A stretch of 64,000 nucleotides of DNA from Histoplasma ohiense (lineage: Eukaryota > Ascomycota > Eurotiomycetes > Onygenales > Ajellomycetaceae): NCBI GenBank assembly GCA_017607445.1, contig JAEVHH010000004.1, positions 1,674,001 through 1,738,000 of the forward strand, written 5' to 3'. How positions within the stretch are numbered: position 1 is the first letter of the stretch; the number at the start of each line of letters is the position of its first letter. Both the position numbers and the translations under genes were made by a program. Shown piece by piece: positions 24,205-35,716 of this stretch. The notes below the pieces were generated by a model that was not told the origin of the DNA, searched no databases, and saw only the letters and a program-made list of their open reading frames with translations.

Positions 24205-25250
24205 ATGTCGGCTCCATTGCTCCCTCCGTTGCCTCTGCCACAGGGGGTCTCTTCGAGACAGATTGATTCCCGCCCGAACGGCCTCTCGTTCCATATCCTC
24301 GAAGAGGGGTATACTGCTGACAGAGAACGACCCTTAATAGTGCTTTTACACGGCTTTCCAGAGCTCCCATTTTCATGGCGGAAAGTGATGCCGTTGCTCG
24401 CCAGCCAGGGCTACTACATCGTTGCTCCCGATCAACGTGGTTATGGCCGTACAACAGGCTGGGATAACCGAGATTTCGCAAATGTTGACTTGAACGAATT
24501 TTCAATGACAAACCTGGTCCGCGATGTTATTGTCCTTGTTCACGCCCTAGGGTAAATATCTAGGGTATCGAGACGTCAAGTGCTTGGTGGGCCACGACTT
24601 TGGCGCAGTAGCGGCTGCGTTCTGCGCTTTGGCTAGACCTGATTTTTTCAACCCAGCCAGCAAGCTCAGAAATGACAAACCCACCCAATGGACTCCACGA
24701 GTTCCTTAGGGGATATTTTCATCTAAAAAGCGCCTCTTGGTCGAAGAATACTCCCCACCCACTCGCATCTTGGACTGCTTCCGAACTCAACCAACTCCCA
24801 TATTACTACGTCATGCCGCTAAACGCTACTATGCCAGAGGCAATAGCAGCAGACATGGCGCAGTAGGATCCTTCTGCCATACAGGATTCCCAATCCTGGC
24901 TGCCAGACAGCGACCTTGAAGTTTACGTATCGGAATTCCGTCGGAACAGTTTCCAGGGAGCGCTTAACTGGTGCCGGGTGTTCACCAGCTCAGATCCCAC
25001 GGCGGCCTGCAAACGCGATATTGACATCTTCGCTGGGAAGCGGATGGAATGCCCCATGGCATATATCTCCGGCAGTCAGGACTGGGAAACGTATCAAGTG
25101 CCCTTTGCTGTGGAGGCGATGATGACCAAGGAGGTTTACGCTGATTTCCGCGGTTTGAAGTTTGTAGATGGTGCGGGACACTGGGTCCAACAGGAGAAGC
25201 CAGAGCAGGCGGCCAGTGGCATCTTGGAGCTGATACGCTCCTTGGAGTGA
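24205..25250 (+). pseudogene. Epoxide-hydrolase-like alpha/beta hydrolase, broken
   Basis: The N-terminal part (from MSAPLLPPLPLPQ) carries the oxyanion motif HGFPE, then DQRGYGRTTGW, and after a break the nucleophile elbow GHDFGA; the C-terminal part ends with the catalytic-His context GAGHWVQQEKPE. This order is diagnostic of the soluble epoxide hydrolase branch of alpha/beta hydrolases, which open epoxides to diols in the cytosol. The gene cannot be translated intact. There is a 13-base insertion with a direct repeat at 24547-24567 that adds a stop, a frame change near 24650-24672 where several dozen family residues (cap-domain region) seem missing, and an in-frame TAG at 24864-24866. No intron with plausible sites repairs these. 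The flanking AT-rich islet fits a decaying locus. Confidence 0.82.
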
Positions 25251-26629
25251 TCGCTTAACAATGCTTGACCCGAGGGACGTCTCTAGAGCGGCTATGCATG
25301 TCGTGGTGGTAGTGGATGATGATGCTGGATGTGCCATCTAATGTACAGTACCTCACGTAGTCATCATCGTTGCAACCACCCAAATCGAGCTTACTAGTAT
25401 CATATCGCATTTTTTGCTAAATGTGTGTTTTAAATGGAGTTAAATATTCCCCTTATTGTGCAAATTCGAATAGGATAATCTATTTGAGCCAGTCCCTATC
25501 TATACAGTGAATGAGGTGAATCATAATAAGTACATTACTACGACCCTCTCTGCCACACCAAGTATTTTACCTACTTTATTTATTAAGCCAATCTAATATC
25601 TACTGATACTATTTCCTAATGCTCCCGGCAAATAGTCCAGTAAAGGAAGCGAAGAGAGAAGTAAAAGATATCTTTTGAGCCACCCCCATGTATTTTCTTG
25701 CGAAACCGCGCCACTTACCCATGCACTGTCACTATTTCCAGCGCCTTTCATCGTTCAGAACAAAATGCGTGGCCATTTAATCCAATATTAAACCATTTTC
25801 ACATCATAATAGACCTCCTATTATGATCATATCGAAGATTTCGCACGGATTGATAAAGCGATGTGCAACACCCGTGTTTTCAACCTTTTTTCAGGGATGT
25901 GGATGGATAGAGAGTCGATCCGACCGACACTCCTTGTCCGACAAGAACAGTCATAAAAAAACTATGATAGAAAACAGTAGTTAGATATCGTCATGAATCG
26001 AGTCGTGTAATTGCTGTGCTTTGTAAAATGGTATAACTTAAATCACTTGTAGCGAGTACAGACGCAGACAGCAATGCAAACGTTCCATCGCCACAAACAA
26101 CGACGTCCTTCAACCTGCAGAGCAAAACATAAACATAAAAAAGCGGAGAAAGAAAAAGGAAAAAGGGGGCAGAACGTTGTTAAGCTTCTGAGGAAAACAA
26201 CCGAGCCGAGAATCAGAACGCAGAGAAACGAGTCTGGGCAGCTTTGAGTGTCGAAATAGAAAATTGGTATACAGACCCCAATTCACCCTTAGCGAAAGGT
26301 TCAACCAAATTTGACAGAAAAAAAAAAAAGCCAAAAAAGCAAGGAGTGGTTTGGGCGCGACAAAGAATAAAATGAAAAGAAGAAGTATGAATGTAGCCCC
26401 AGTTTCAAAATCAAACGCCTACCAAAGATACGCTTTGCGGAAGTATTATAAAAGGAATCAAAGGGAGATAGAAAATTTTTGCTTTGAAGCAATAGATATC
26501 GAGACGGGAATGGAAAAAAAAATGCTGCGACTAAATTAAACAAAATTCGGGCGACATTAGCCCGTTCATTTCGGTTTCTGGCTTTTATTTTATTTTATTT
26601 TTTATATTATTCTCATTCCCCTTTTCGGC
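25251..26629. other. Intergenic, no supported gene
   Basis: About 1.4 kb, AT-rich in 25380-25640, then A-rich sequence near 26110-26600 that is probably the 3' UTR of the minus-strand copper-protein gene. No coding signal was found. Confidence 0.55.
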
Positions 26630-27591
26630 TTAAAATAGGAGGCCAAAAAAGCCGACCAGCAGTATTGGAACAAGAGCATAGGTCAGTTGCGATGATGAGA
26701 CGGTTGAGGAAGCGGCATTCTGGACATCCATCGCGAATAGGTATCTGGCTGATAAGTGGGTGGAGTTGAAGCAGTTTTCCTTGGTCACCTCTGGGACATC
26801 TTCAGGTTCTGCTAGGGTGATATCGACGCACTACAAAGGTGGATTTTGGTTAATGCAAAGACGACAAGGAGAGAAACGAAGTGAGGTTTGTTTTGTAACA
26901 TTGCGCATAACGATAGTGAGATAGGCAAGGAAAGGGAAAGGGGCCAGGAGATTTTTACATTATAAAGAGCAGCACCGTGCTGAGCAATTTCGACGAGCTG
27001 TATCGTTGCATCATCGCCGACTTTCAGATTTGCATTCAGCGGCAACGGAATTTGTGGAAGGCAGAACGTGCCTGGATATTCTTCGTTCGTAGGTGAAACT
27101 ATTTGGAATGGGGCGATCATTGGATGGCTCATATTTGGAGGAATAGTCCCATAACCCATATTTATGTAGATAAATGCCGTTTTATGCCCGGCAAACCAGC
27201 CAGGTTGGAAGGAGACTGCGCCTCCTTTAATTGGCCATTTCGTTCGATTATTGGACATTGGCATTCCACCGCCTAAACAAGTTTGATATCACCCATTAGC
27301 TCAGGAGGGATCAAAAGCATGAAGAGTTTCGATAGAGCATTGCATTGAAGAAGAATGGGTTGGATACGTACATGGATACGCCCATTGCATTCCGGCTGGA
27401 TATAGCAGTTCCGATGCATTCGCCCCTCTACCGATACCCAAACCATCTGTCTCCGTCATATTGCCGGTGGAATGAAGGTTATTGCCTCTCCATCCAGGAT
27501 AGACGATAACGGAGTGGGCTGTGACGGACGAGGTGAACAGGGTAATGAGGAGTATTGCCCACCAGGGCTTTAATGACGGATTATGGCGCAT
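26630..27591 (-). CDS. Bim1/X325-type LPMO-like copper protein, GPI-anchored
   Basis: Three exons, 27591-27372, 27272-26959 and 26830-26630, phases 1 and 0, give 244 residues. A signal peptide (1-25, ending VTA) is followed directly by His26, so the mature protein begins HSVIVYPGWRGNNL. An N-terminal His is the copper-brace ligand in LPMOs and in the LPMO-like Bim1/X325 family, and the GMQWAYPCGG motif fits that family. Cysteines at the exon 1/2 junction, in FCLPQ, in CVDITLAEP and in ENCF suit two disulfides. The C-terminus is Ser/Ala-rich and ends in a hydrophobic segment (LVPILLVGFFGLLF) typical of a GPI-attachment signal. Bim1-like proteins sit at the plasma membrane or wall and serve copper acquisition rather than polysaccharide oxidation. 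Copper-dependent regulation would be expected but is not visible here. Confidence 0.88.
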
Positions 27592-28044
27592 GATGCGTTG
27601 AGATATATATGTGCAGAGGATGGAGGAGTTGTATGTGGATAAGTGTCCCTTCGGTCAAGGGTAAACCCTCACGACTCAATTGTCGAACAAATTCAATCGG
27701 TTGATTTCAGGCGATGTTTTGTAAGCTTATTCCTTATTCCATTTCACGGACTATCTGGTTTGTCGATATCGATATAGCTGTCCGGTTCAGTCTCCCTGTA
27801 AGGTATGAGAAGACGATAACAGCCAACAACAATACCAAGAGCTTTTAATGGTGAACGATGAGGTGAGAAGGAGATAAATAGTAGCTGAGAGCACTGGCAC
27901 AATCGATATAAATTTCTTGGTGGGTGGTAGAGCCCTTAAGAGGGGAAAAGTGAGAGAATGCAGGGTTATAGATTCCCAACCCAACACACCCTTGGCAGGG
28001 TATCTGATGGGCTCAAGAATCGCCGTCAACAAAGAAGGAAATAA
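27592..28044. other. Promoter of the copper protein gene
   Basis: About 450 bases upstream of the Bim1-like gene with no plausible coding frame. No metal-response site was recognised with confidence. Confidence 0.5.
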
Positions 28045-28542
28045 ACGACAAAAAGGGTGACAGCCCATGGGTCAGTTCTCCTCCCCTCCATCCTACGAGC
28101 CAATCAAGCTGGAGATGCGCCCAAAGCCATTGTGCAGCCCATCTCAGGACTCAATGGACGATGCACGATTCGCAACATCACAGAATGCAACAATGTAGCC
28201 TGTGACTGGGCGGGGAAGGATATGCCCAGATTTTGCTGGTGGAAGGTCGCTGCATGAGGTGCAGCAAGCGGCCTTGATCCGGCCACTAAAACTGCACGAC
28301 GGGGGATCGCAGGTGAGGCTAAGGAAGCCTTAGCAGCACATCGAAGGACTGTATCACATAGTCCACTAATCAGCGCCCAGATCTCGTGCTTGAAGAAACG
28401 TGAAGTGCACATTGAGTGGCCCAGCTTAAGGTGGCTGGATGTGAAGAACCAACCGCTGCTGCATACCGATCCCGGCTCGGTTGGTGCTTTCTATTCGCCC
28501 AAGACTCTTTTTTCACCTAAGCGCCCGGAGATTCAGCAGTGA
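28045..28542 (+). pseudogene. Open frame split by one TGA
   Basis: One reading frame stays open from 28045 to 28542 except for a single TGA at 28255-28257. The upstream part includes NGRCTIRNITECNNVACDW with four Cys before GKDMPRFCWW; the downstream part includes TARRGIAGEAKEALAAHRR and ends PKRPEIQQ. No ATG opens the frame, and no intron of usable size spans the stop. A CGA to TGA transition would explain the break. The family is not recognised; it may be a fragment of a decayed gene, an exon of an unassembled gene, or chance. Confidence 0.3.
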
Positions 28543-29346
28543 TCGCCGGGCCATGGACAGGAAAATGTATGTTTAGCGCTCGCAAGCTCACAAACGGAAT
28601 TCCGAGGAGAGGGCTTTTGATGATGATTGAAGATATCGCATTCTTGCCGAAAGAAAGACTTCCATGACAGAATAACTTTGGCGACAGCAAGGGTTAGGAA
28701 CCCAGCACATCCACGGAGCATATTCAGTTGTTAGTTATGGACCATCCATGCTGGCCGACAATGTCAACGGCGCGAAAGGGTCTGTCATTTCTTTGGCCAA
28801 ATGTCCCAGTGGACGCTGCCAAAAGAGTCGCCGACAAAAGAGGCGTAATGGAAAACCGGTGGTCGAACTGAGAACATAGAGCTGATCAGATAATATTCTA
28901 AAGGTTGGTCAACTAAAATAAAAATGGGTTTCAAAGTTGTAGCTTCAGACAGTCCCGGGCCCTGGGGCTAAGGTTATCTCTATGATGAAAATGAATGTCT
29001 ACGAGGCCTCAAGCATTAAACAAAACGAAATTCCTGCGCTTATGGCAGAATTATGGGGGCTCGACACCTAACTTGACACCCAAACTTCAGGCACCAGGCC
29101 TTGAACTCACCCCATAAATTCTAGTGCGTGTAAATGCTAAATTGTTCGTTGTTTAAAGAATCTAGGACTACTCCGTATAAACTGCCATCAAATTAGCCGC
29201 TGTCGCCAATTGACATGACAAATATGTGACTAATCCAATATAGTGTGGCAGATTGTAGTTAAATATCTCCCCAAATTGGAGAGTCCAAGCAAGCGAGGAC
29301 TTCCAGGAAGCACAGCATACCCTACTGGCTAGGGACTCGGTCGTTT
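28543..29346. other. Intergenic, promoter of the SRR1-like gene
   Basis: About 800 bases with only short open frames. It contains one copy of the motif TACTCCGTA at 29169-29177, about 170 bases upstream of the SRR1-like start codon. Confidence 0.5.
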
Positions 29347-30342
29347 ATGATCATGGTCCAATCCGCTTGTCGCAGGAAAGGAAAATACCGCCAGCCAAAG
29401 CGAGTGCAAGTCCATGATGAAGAAGGCTGGACTCATATCACGACTACCCAACGAACGACATCAAACAAGCTCTGCCTACCTCCCATCAAAGACCTATTAG
29501 TTCCAGCCGAACCCCCTGATGGTTTGACTTTCAAGAAACTGAAGAAGCAGTTTCAATGGCACAAAAGATGTTGGGAGGAGTCACAGAGCTGGCAGGCTAT
29601 CAAGGCGGCCTTGGACAATGGTCTTTTAGCGGGCGCTGCTAGCAGAATCGACAACTGCGTCTGCGTTGGTTTGGGGAGCCCCAGTGGATTCCTAAGAGGC
29701 GGGTGGGTTGACCGCAGGGCTGTATCCCTATACCAACTTGCGGCATTAGTGACAATGCTAGAATATTTTGGTGCGTTTTGGAAGAGTGTACATCAACGTT
29801 GCCAGGGCCTCGGATGATTATGAATTTTGGAGCTTCTCGAAAGAATCAAGAGCTAACGAAAGGATACGTTTGACGGCCCGCGTAGCCAACGAAAATATTC
29901 TATTGACTTCCGTCAAAGACTGTTCTGCCCAGGATCCCGTTTTCAACACACTGGATAAACAGCTGCTCGAATCCACTGGCATCCGCGTGGTCGAGCACCC
30001 TGCGGCCTTTACTCTAATAAACGATCGCACATTCCTATACTCACCCGGTGCGGAAAGAGTTCACCTTCTAGATATGCTGGCGTCGAACCCTACCCTTTTT
30101 TTTGGTGGCCCGCTAGACGATGGGACCTTAGTTGGACTGTACGATATCGAACTATTTTTTTTTTTTGTTACACTTGTTCGCTTCAATAAAACTGACACGA
30201 AATTGGACTCAGGCCCGATGACAATAAAGGAGTCCTGTCAGGATTCCTGGATACGAGACGGTCAATGTCACTTCCGCCCTTCGACCCGAATATAAACGCG
30301 TTTTGGAAATCAAGCTTGTTTTGGAGACCCGGGGACACCTGA
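29347..30342 (+). CDS. SRR1-like domain protein
   Basis: Three exons, 29347-29770, 29886-30138 and 30213-30342, phases 1 and 2, give 268 residues. Intron 1 (115 bases, donor GTGCGT, branch GCTAACG, acceptor CGTAG) and intron 2 (74 bases, donor GTACGA, branch CTGAC, acceptor TCAG, with a T12 tract) are required to keep the domain in frame; an unspliced reading looks frameshifted. The SRR1-like core spans about residues 100-250: NCVCVGLGSPSG, SLYQLAALVTMLE, then CSAQDPVFN, GIRVVEHPAAF and FLYSPGAERVHLLDML. SRR1 proteins have roles in heme-linked regulation and circadian or phytochrome signalling in other eukaryotes, and the fungal versions are mostly uncharacterised. A Met at codon 3 is an alternative start. 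It is convergent with the isochorismatase-family gene, 263 bases apart. Confidence 0.86.
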
Positions 30343-30605
30343 TGCGTTATTTTTGCACATCAACTTACAAAATCTATATCACCACAACAGGAAGCCGAAA
30401 GAATTCGTTGGTAATTCAATTGACAAAGGGGGTCAACCCGGACGTGTAGCGACGATCTAGCTACAAATAACCTGTTCGGCTGAATTTTCTTTAAATACAT
30501 TAAATATATGAATTGACATGTGTACTTCATCACCTCACCAAAACACCCCCGAGCCGTTAGAGATAGCTCAACCTAATGAAGGTGAAAATGAAGACCCAAA
30601 CTCTT

Positions 30606-31651
30606 TCAGCTGATGTCCTTGCTCCATACCAACGTGCCGAAGAAGTCCGCTACTTCCAACAATGCGACCTACATATCGCTATCAGCAAGGAACCTGAAAA
30701 AGCACTACAATAATCGATATATCCACGCGTGGCAGGAAAAGAGCATGGGCCTACCTTGGTGATTTCATCGCCTGAATATTCGCCGAGAGGACGACTCCCA
30801 ACTCCATCCTGAGCGACGACGATATCATAACCAAGCTCGGCAGCTCGTCTAGCTGTGGTAGATACGCAGACGTGTGCCTGGGGGTTGCGTCGTGATGCAA
30901 ATTAGTGCTTGAGTGGACAAATCGATATTTTCAAAGTATTGGCTTCCGAAAGGGGAGATCATGTATCAGTCCAACCCACCATATACCCCACTAGCACGAT
31001 TTTTTTAGCACCCAGGCTTTGCAAGTATTCATGAAGGGCTGTCTCCGCAAAGGCGTTGGGAAATTTTTTGGTGATAACCTATTCATAGACATCGAAATGT
31101 CAGCGCCATCAGACACTGCCGCCTCTCCGACTTGCGATATCGAACGTGAAACACATTGCCTGCAAAAAATGTGTCATATCGAGATGGGTACAAACCTTCT
31201 CGCCTTCCCAGGGCTTTAGCTCATCAAATTCGTCCGCCAATGGCGTGCCGGTAGTAAATACAGGCGCATCAGCGGCGGTCTGATGGACAACATGAACAAG
31301 GTTCTGTTTGCCCGTGGTTTTGGCCGTGGCACGGTATTTTTCGAGGAGCGATTTAATAACCACGCGGCGTTTGTCGACATTGTCGACTTTCAAAAGTCCG
31401 TTCGCGTATCTATAATTTTATTTCAGGATAACAGGAAGTCAGATATGGTTTCACATACGAGGATGCATATATGTAATTTCTATTATTTCTGCTTCTTTTT
31501 TTTTTGGAATAATAGAAAGGGGAGAGAGAAAAAAGAAAAGAAAAGAAAACAAAAGAAGTGTTCAGAAGAGTGTATCATACTCGTTTTGTGAATCGATGAT
31601 GATCAGGACACTATCGGTGGTCGAGGCAGTCAATGGGGGAATGCCCGCCAT
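30606..31651 (-). CDS. Isochorismatase-family cysteine hydrolase
   Basis: Five exons, 31651-31581, 31409-31196, 31078-30980, 30877-30755 and 30668-30606, all phase-consistent, give 189 residues, a usual length for this family. The catalytic triad is in place: Asp20 in IIIDSQNEY, Lys99 or Lys100 in [10 protein letters not shown] and Cys132 in [15 protein letters not shown]. The family hydrolyses amides or vinyl ethers (isochorismate, nicotinamide, carbamoyl compounds) in the cytosol. Substrate cannot be read from sequence, but the absence of a signal peptide fits an intracellular enzyme. Introns are 52-171 bases, with good branch sites (for example CTAAT in intron 3). It shares its 3' flank with the SRR1-like gene. 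Confidence 0.9.
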
Positions 31652-33312
31652 GTCTCTAAACAAGGCCATCCTGCTTGTGTTGGAGTAATGATGATCCTAT
31701 GTTTCCTTTCAATCCACGTAGCAGGTTTCTAAGAAAACGGAAAATATTTCAATGCCAATTCTCTCCTTTCCAAGGGTGAAAAACAGGATGGAAGCAACAG
31801 TTTCCCTCTTAAATACCCATTCCAAGAGAACATCGGTTCGCCAAGGCTCATTTTGCTGGACGTAAGGTCAATGTAATCATTATGCAGTGGGCTAACCCGA
31901 TAGAAAATAATAGCACATCTAGGCCCTTCGTGTGTCATCATCATGATGAGCTGATGAGCCAGAGGCAAGAGATGTACATGTACTTCAGAGGTTTCTGGGC
32001 CACAATATCTGGAATGCTGAAATGTTGCTAACATCTCAGACACCCTGATGTGCATTGGGATTCCTGATCAGCTTCAACTGTTACCTTGTAAAAACAAACA
32101 CTTGAAAACCGTAAGTAAGGTTAGAAGTTTGGATATTGGATTAATGAGACGATTTATGTGCTAGCAGTATATAGTCATGGACGCGGGGGTAGTGGAGGCG
32201 GAAGGAAAGAAGGAAGGATGAATTAGGGAGGATACTCAATGGTATGGGTTCTATCGAAAACAATAAAAAAAATATCACTGGGCGAAATGGCAGAAGGCAT
32301 CATAAACGTAGATAAGATAGAAGTTATTTCTTTTAATTATAAAATTACTCTTAGGTACAACATATATTAGATGGATATTAAATAAGAACACGATACCCAA
32401 CTGTTCTAACAAAACCCATATCCAAAGCCAAACGGTAGGAAATTCTCTAGTTATCTGTTCTTCGCCGATTTCCCCTGATTTCCTCTTCATTCGTACAAAG
32501 CGAGTTACCTATTCCTCCAACCAAAATATATCTTGTGTTGGCCAAAAATAACAGAAACAAGAAAGAGAGAAGGAAAGAAAAGAAAACCAAAAATAAAACA
32601 AAGGGAGAGAAATGAAAGAGGATAGGAGGCAAAAAATGTAACAAATCCAGCACATATAAGACAAAAACAGACCAATACTGATGATGTAAGGTAAGACTAT
32701 GGTCAGCAGTGCGGAGGAATACAAGATGAGCGATAAAGATACAAGCAAACACCCACACAAACACCACCCTGCAGCAAAAGGAAGGAAGTAATAAATGCCG
32801 TGGTTTTGGCTTGGGGGAATGAAGAATAAAATAGAGAACAAAATGGTACAAAAGCTATTGAAAAATGGCTATACAATAAACAAAAAAGGATGCTGAGGGC
32901 TAGAGAGAGAGGCTTTAGAGAACATGGGGTGGGGTGGGTAAGATGTGGGAGGGGGTTTGATCTTCATGATACATCAGATTCTGAATAACGCGCAATATCG
33001 CATGCCCTGCTGGAAGAGGAAGAAAAAGAGGAGAGGAAGAAAACCATATGTGCAGCTGTAAAGGGGGATGGGAGAAAAAGGATAGAGGGATCTGCACATT
33101 TGGGTTGCGGACGTAAAAGTTTTGGTGGTTTCGTTTCCCGAGTTCATTTATTCAATAACAAGGATGAAAAAGAGAATAAATAATAAATAAAGAGAGAACG
33201 CAATTCCCTATGAGAGAGATATACGAAAATTTTAAATCAAGAAAAAAAAAAAAAATGGAACGAAAAAGGAAGGAAGGAAGATAGTTCGTTTCCGCTTCCC
33301 TTCCTCCAGATT
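31652..33312. other. Intergenic, no supported gene
   Basis: About 1.7 kb, A-rich on the plus strand from about 32260 to 33260 (minus-strand frames there are Phe/Leu/Ser strings). The right side is probably the 3' UTR of btgC. Overlapping minus frames at 32447-32851 are low-complexity and rejected. Confidence 0.55.
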
Positions 33313-35716
33313 TTAAGTAGCGGTCTTACCGCCGCAATCGGGGATTTTCAAGCCAGACTTCAAGACGCGGTCAGGACCCATGAGACCCCACTTATCTTCC
33401 CATTCCTTATTTAGTTCGGGTTCGTTAAATACACTCTTCCAGGGCTCATCGAAAGCTTCGAACCTGTTTTTCATGTTGAATCGTTAGAACGTACGATTGT
33501 TCGGGGATGTGTTTGTAAAGCAGAGCCCCCCTGTGCGGAAGTGAAATGCAGGTAAGGAGGAAGACATGAGGGATAACCGGGATAGACAGTGAAAGATGAA
33601 AGGAAAAGAAGAAAACAATAAATAAGTAAACTTACCAAAAATAATCCGTCCCATTCGACAGGCTCTGGCACACCCAATCCGCCATGAACTGGTTTAACTC
33701 AGTAATTCCGGCAATGGAACCAGCAGTTTTACTAGGACACGGATTGGGATTACAGTTGTTGCCTCCGCCGCTAGGCCAGCCGACTTCAGAAATTATTTGC
33801 GGAGTATTGGTGCCATTCGTCAGGGGCACGTTGTGACCCTGCCAGAACGTCCATGTCCAACTGGCCGCGTCCTTGACCGGCACACCCGCGAAGAACGGGT
33901 GCACATTCGCCATAACGGCATCGGCTACCCTAGCTAGTTCAGGGGTCCAGTCATCGCCCAGATCAGAGGTGGCAACAGGCATATCAGCACCCATAGCCTT
34001 GAGCTGGGACTTGACCTCTTGCATGTATTTTGACAGTGTGGCGATCGTGGTAGCAGCTGGTTCGCTGTTTTTGGCGCGAAAAATAACTTCGTTGCCGACG
34101 ATAACCCCCTTGAAGATGGATTTGTCCTTTGCTTCTCTGACAATCTTGTACAGCTGTTTGATCTGGCGCTCGTTGGTGGTGGTGTTTGTATCAATCCAAA
34201 CGCCAAGCCAAAGCTTCATATCTTTCAGTTCCAGCCGGTCAATCGAATGTAAAACCATCTCTGTCTGGTTGCAGTCAGTACCGTAAAGGCGAACCGTGTT
34301 CGTTAACTGAGAGAGAACGGCCATGTCGCGAGTAACGTTATTTTGACTAGGAGGGTACTTGAGGCATAACGGGTATTGCGTGCCCCAGGGGGTATAGTCC
34401 ATTCCCGGGAAAACTTTGTGCAAGCCCTCCATTGCCATCAGCTTCTTGATCTCCGCTGACTCTTTCCCAAGGTCCCCGTTTGCTTGTCTATCGTCCTCAG
34501 CTGACTGTCCAGCGCCGCCGCCGCTGCCTGAGTTACTCTTTCGAGAACCCAAAATGCTACCGACGATACCACCAGCGATACCACCGATCAATATTAGCGC
34601 GATTATAACAGTCACAATCCATTTCATCTTTTTCTTCCCATGCTTTTGGTTATTTAGCCATTCACTCTTCTCAACAGTGACAACGTTGAAATTGGGTTTT
34701 CCATCACCACCATCTGTACGTCCCGAAATGTTTCTCAGCATTCCCCCGCCAACAGCAGCTGCACCAGTAGCAGGAAGGCTGTTATTACTAGAGTTTTTCC
34801 CAAGGCTTAGCATTGATCGTCTCTTGGGCTCTGGCATGAAACCATCGTCTCCGTCATCGATGATATCATTAGGGTTAATAATCTCGGGATTCACAGGTCC
34901 CCATGAGTTATGGTGAGGTCGTGGATAAGGGTCGTCATAGTAGCCCCCCGCACCTCCATGCTGGGTTGATTGATGGTACCCATTGTTGTTCGAGTACAGG
35001 CTTCTTTGGCCCGGTGTAATTTGTCCAGGGTCATCCATTGATGAACCTAAACCGACATTAGACGAATATGGGTCATAGGCACCTAGAGGTCGAGAGGGGC
35101 CCATGGGGCCAGTTTCTCTAGGAGAAAAAGCATAGGGGTCATCTGAGCCCATTGTATGTCCGTGCCCACCACATCTAGGCGGTTCATAGTAGTATAAGTT
35201 CTGTTCCATGCTATCCTGTCCGTCTGCCATGGTGTCGAGTCCACGCTGGTGTTCGTTTGGCGAATGTGCTCCTCCAACAGCGATACCCGCGATTCCGGCG
35301 CCGGATGCAGCGGCGCCCCAATCACCTCTTCCAGGAGTGGCTGTCGATGCTGTCCGCGAAGATTGGGTATAGCCCGGGTCCCGTGAATCCACCGCTTTTC
35401 TTTGGGGGTGAGGGTGCGGTATGGAATCGGGGACGGTATGGTAAACGGGGGAGGCGAGGGAAGATGGTGGGTGGGGATCTTGAGATCCCCCGATTCGCTG
35501 AGTTCGCAGCTTGCTATAGGCGCTATCTGGATGTGTAGCAGGATGTAAACGAGTGACTAAGAGAGGGGAATTGGGTGAATCAGAGGACGGAGAAGGATGT
35601 GGATGATCGCCGTAGAACGAAGGTTGAGAAGAAGCCTGCGGCGACATCTGCCTGCGAGCTATGGGCTCGTGATGGGTGACCTCGTCGCCAGCATCATTCT
35701 GGAAACGGTAAGCCAT
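33313..35716 (-). CDS. btgC: Membrane-anchored GH17 endo-1,3-beta-glucanase (BtgC type)
   Basis: Two exons, 35716-33636 and 33463-33313, joined in phase 2 across a 172-base intron (donor GTAAGT, acceptor ACAG), give 743 residues. Residues 1-360 form a Pro/Ser/Gly/His-rich cytosolic region ending in a Lys cluster (KHGKKKMK); a single transmembrane helix follows at about 366-388, making a type II membrane protein. The extracellular part has a Ser/Gly linker, then a GH17 domain from about 435: proton donor Glu543 in VGNEVIFR and nucleophile Glu644 in ISEVGWPSG. The short last exon completes the barrel (FEAFDEPWK). The enzyme acts on wall beta-1,3-glucan during wall remodelling. Length and layout match Aspergillus BtgC. 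Confidence 0.92.

Noticed and set aside
32447..32851. 134-codon minus frame rich in Phe and Leu
   Set aside because: Translation of a T-rich tract, with overlapping alternatives in another frame.
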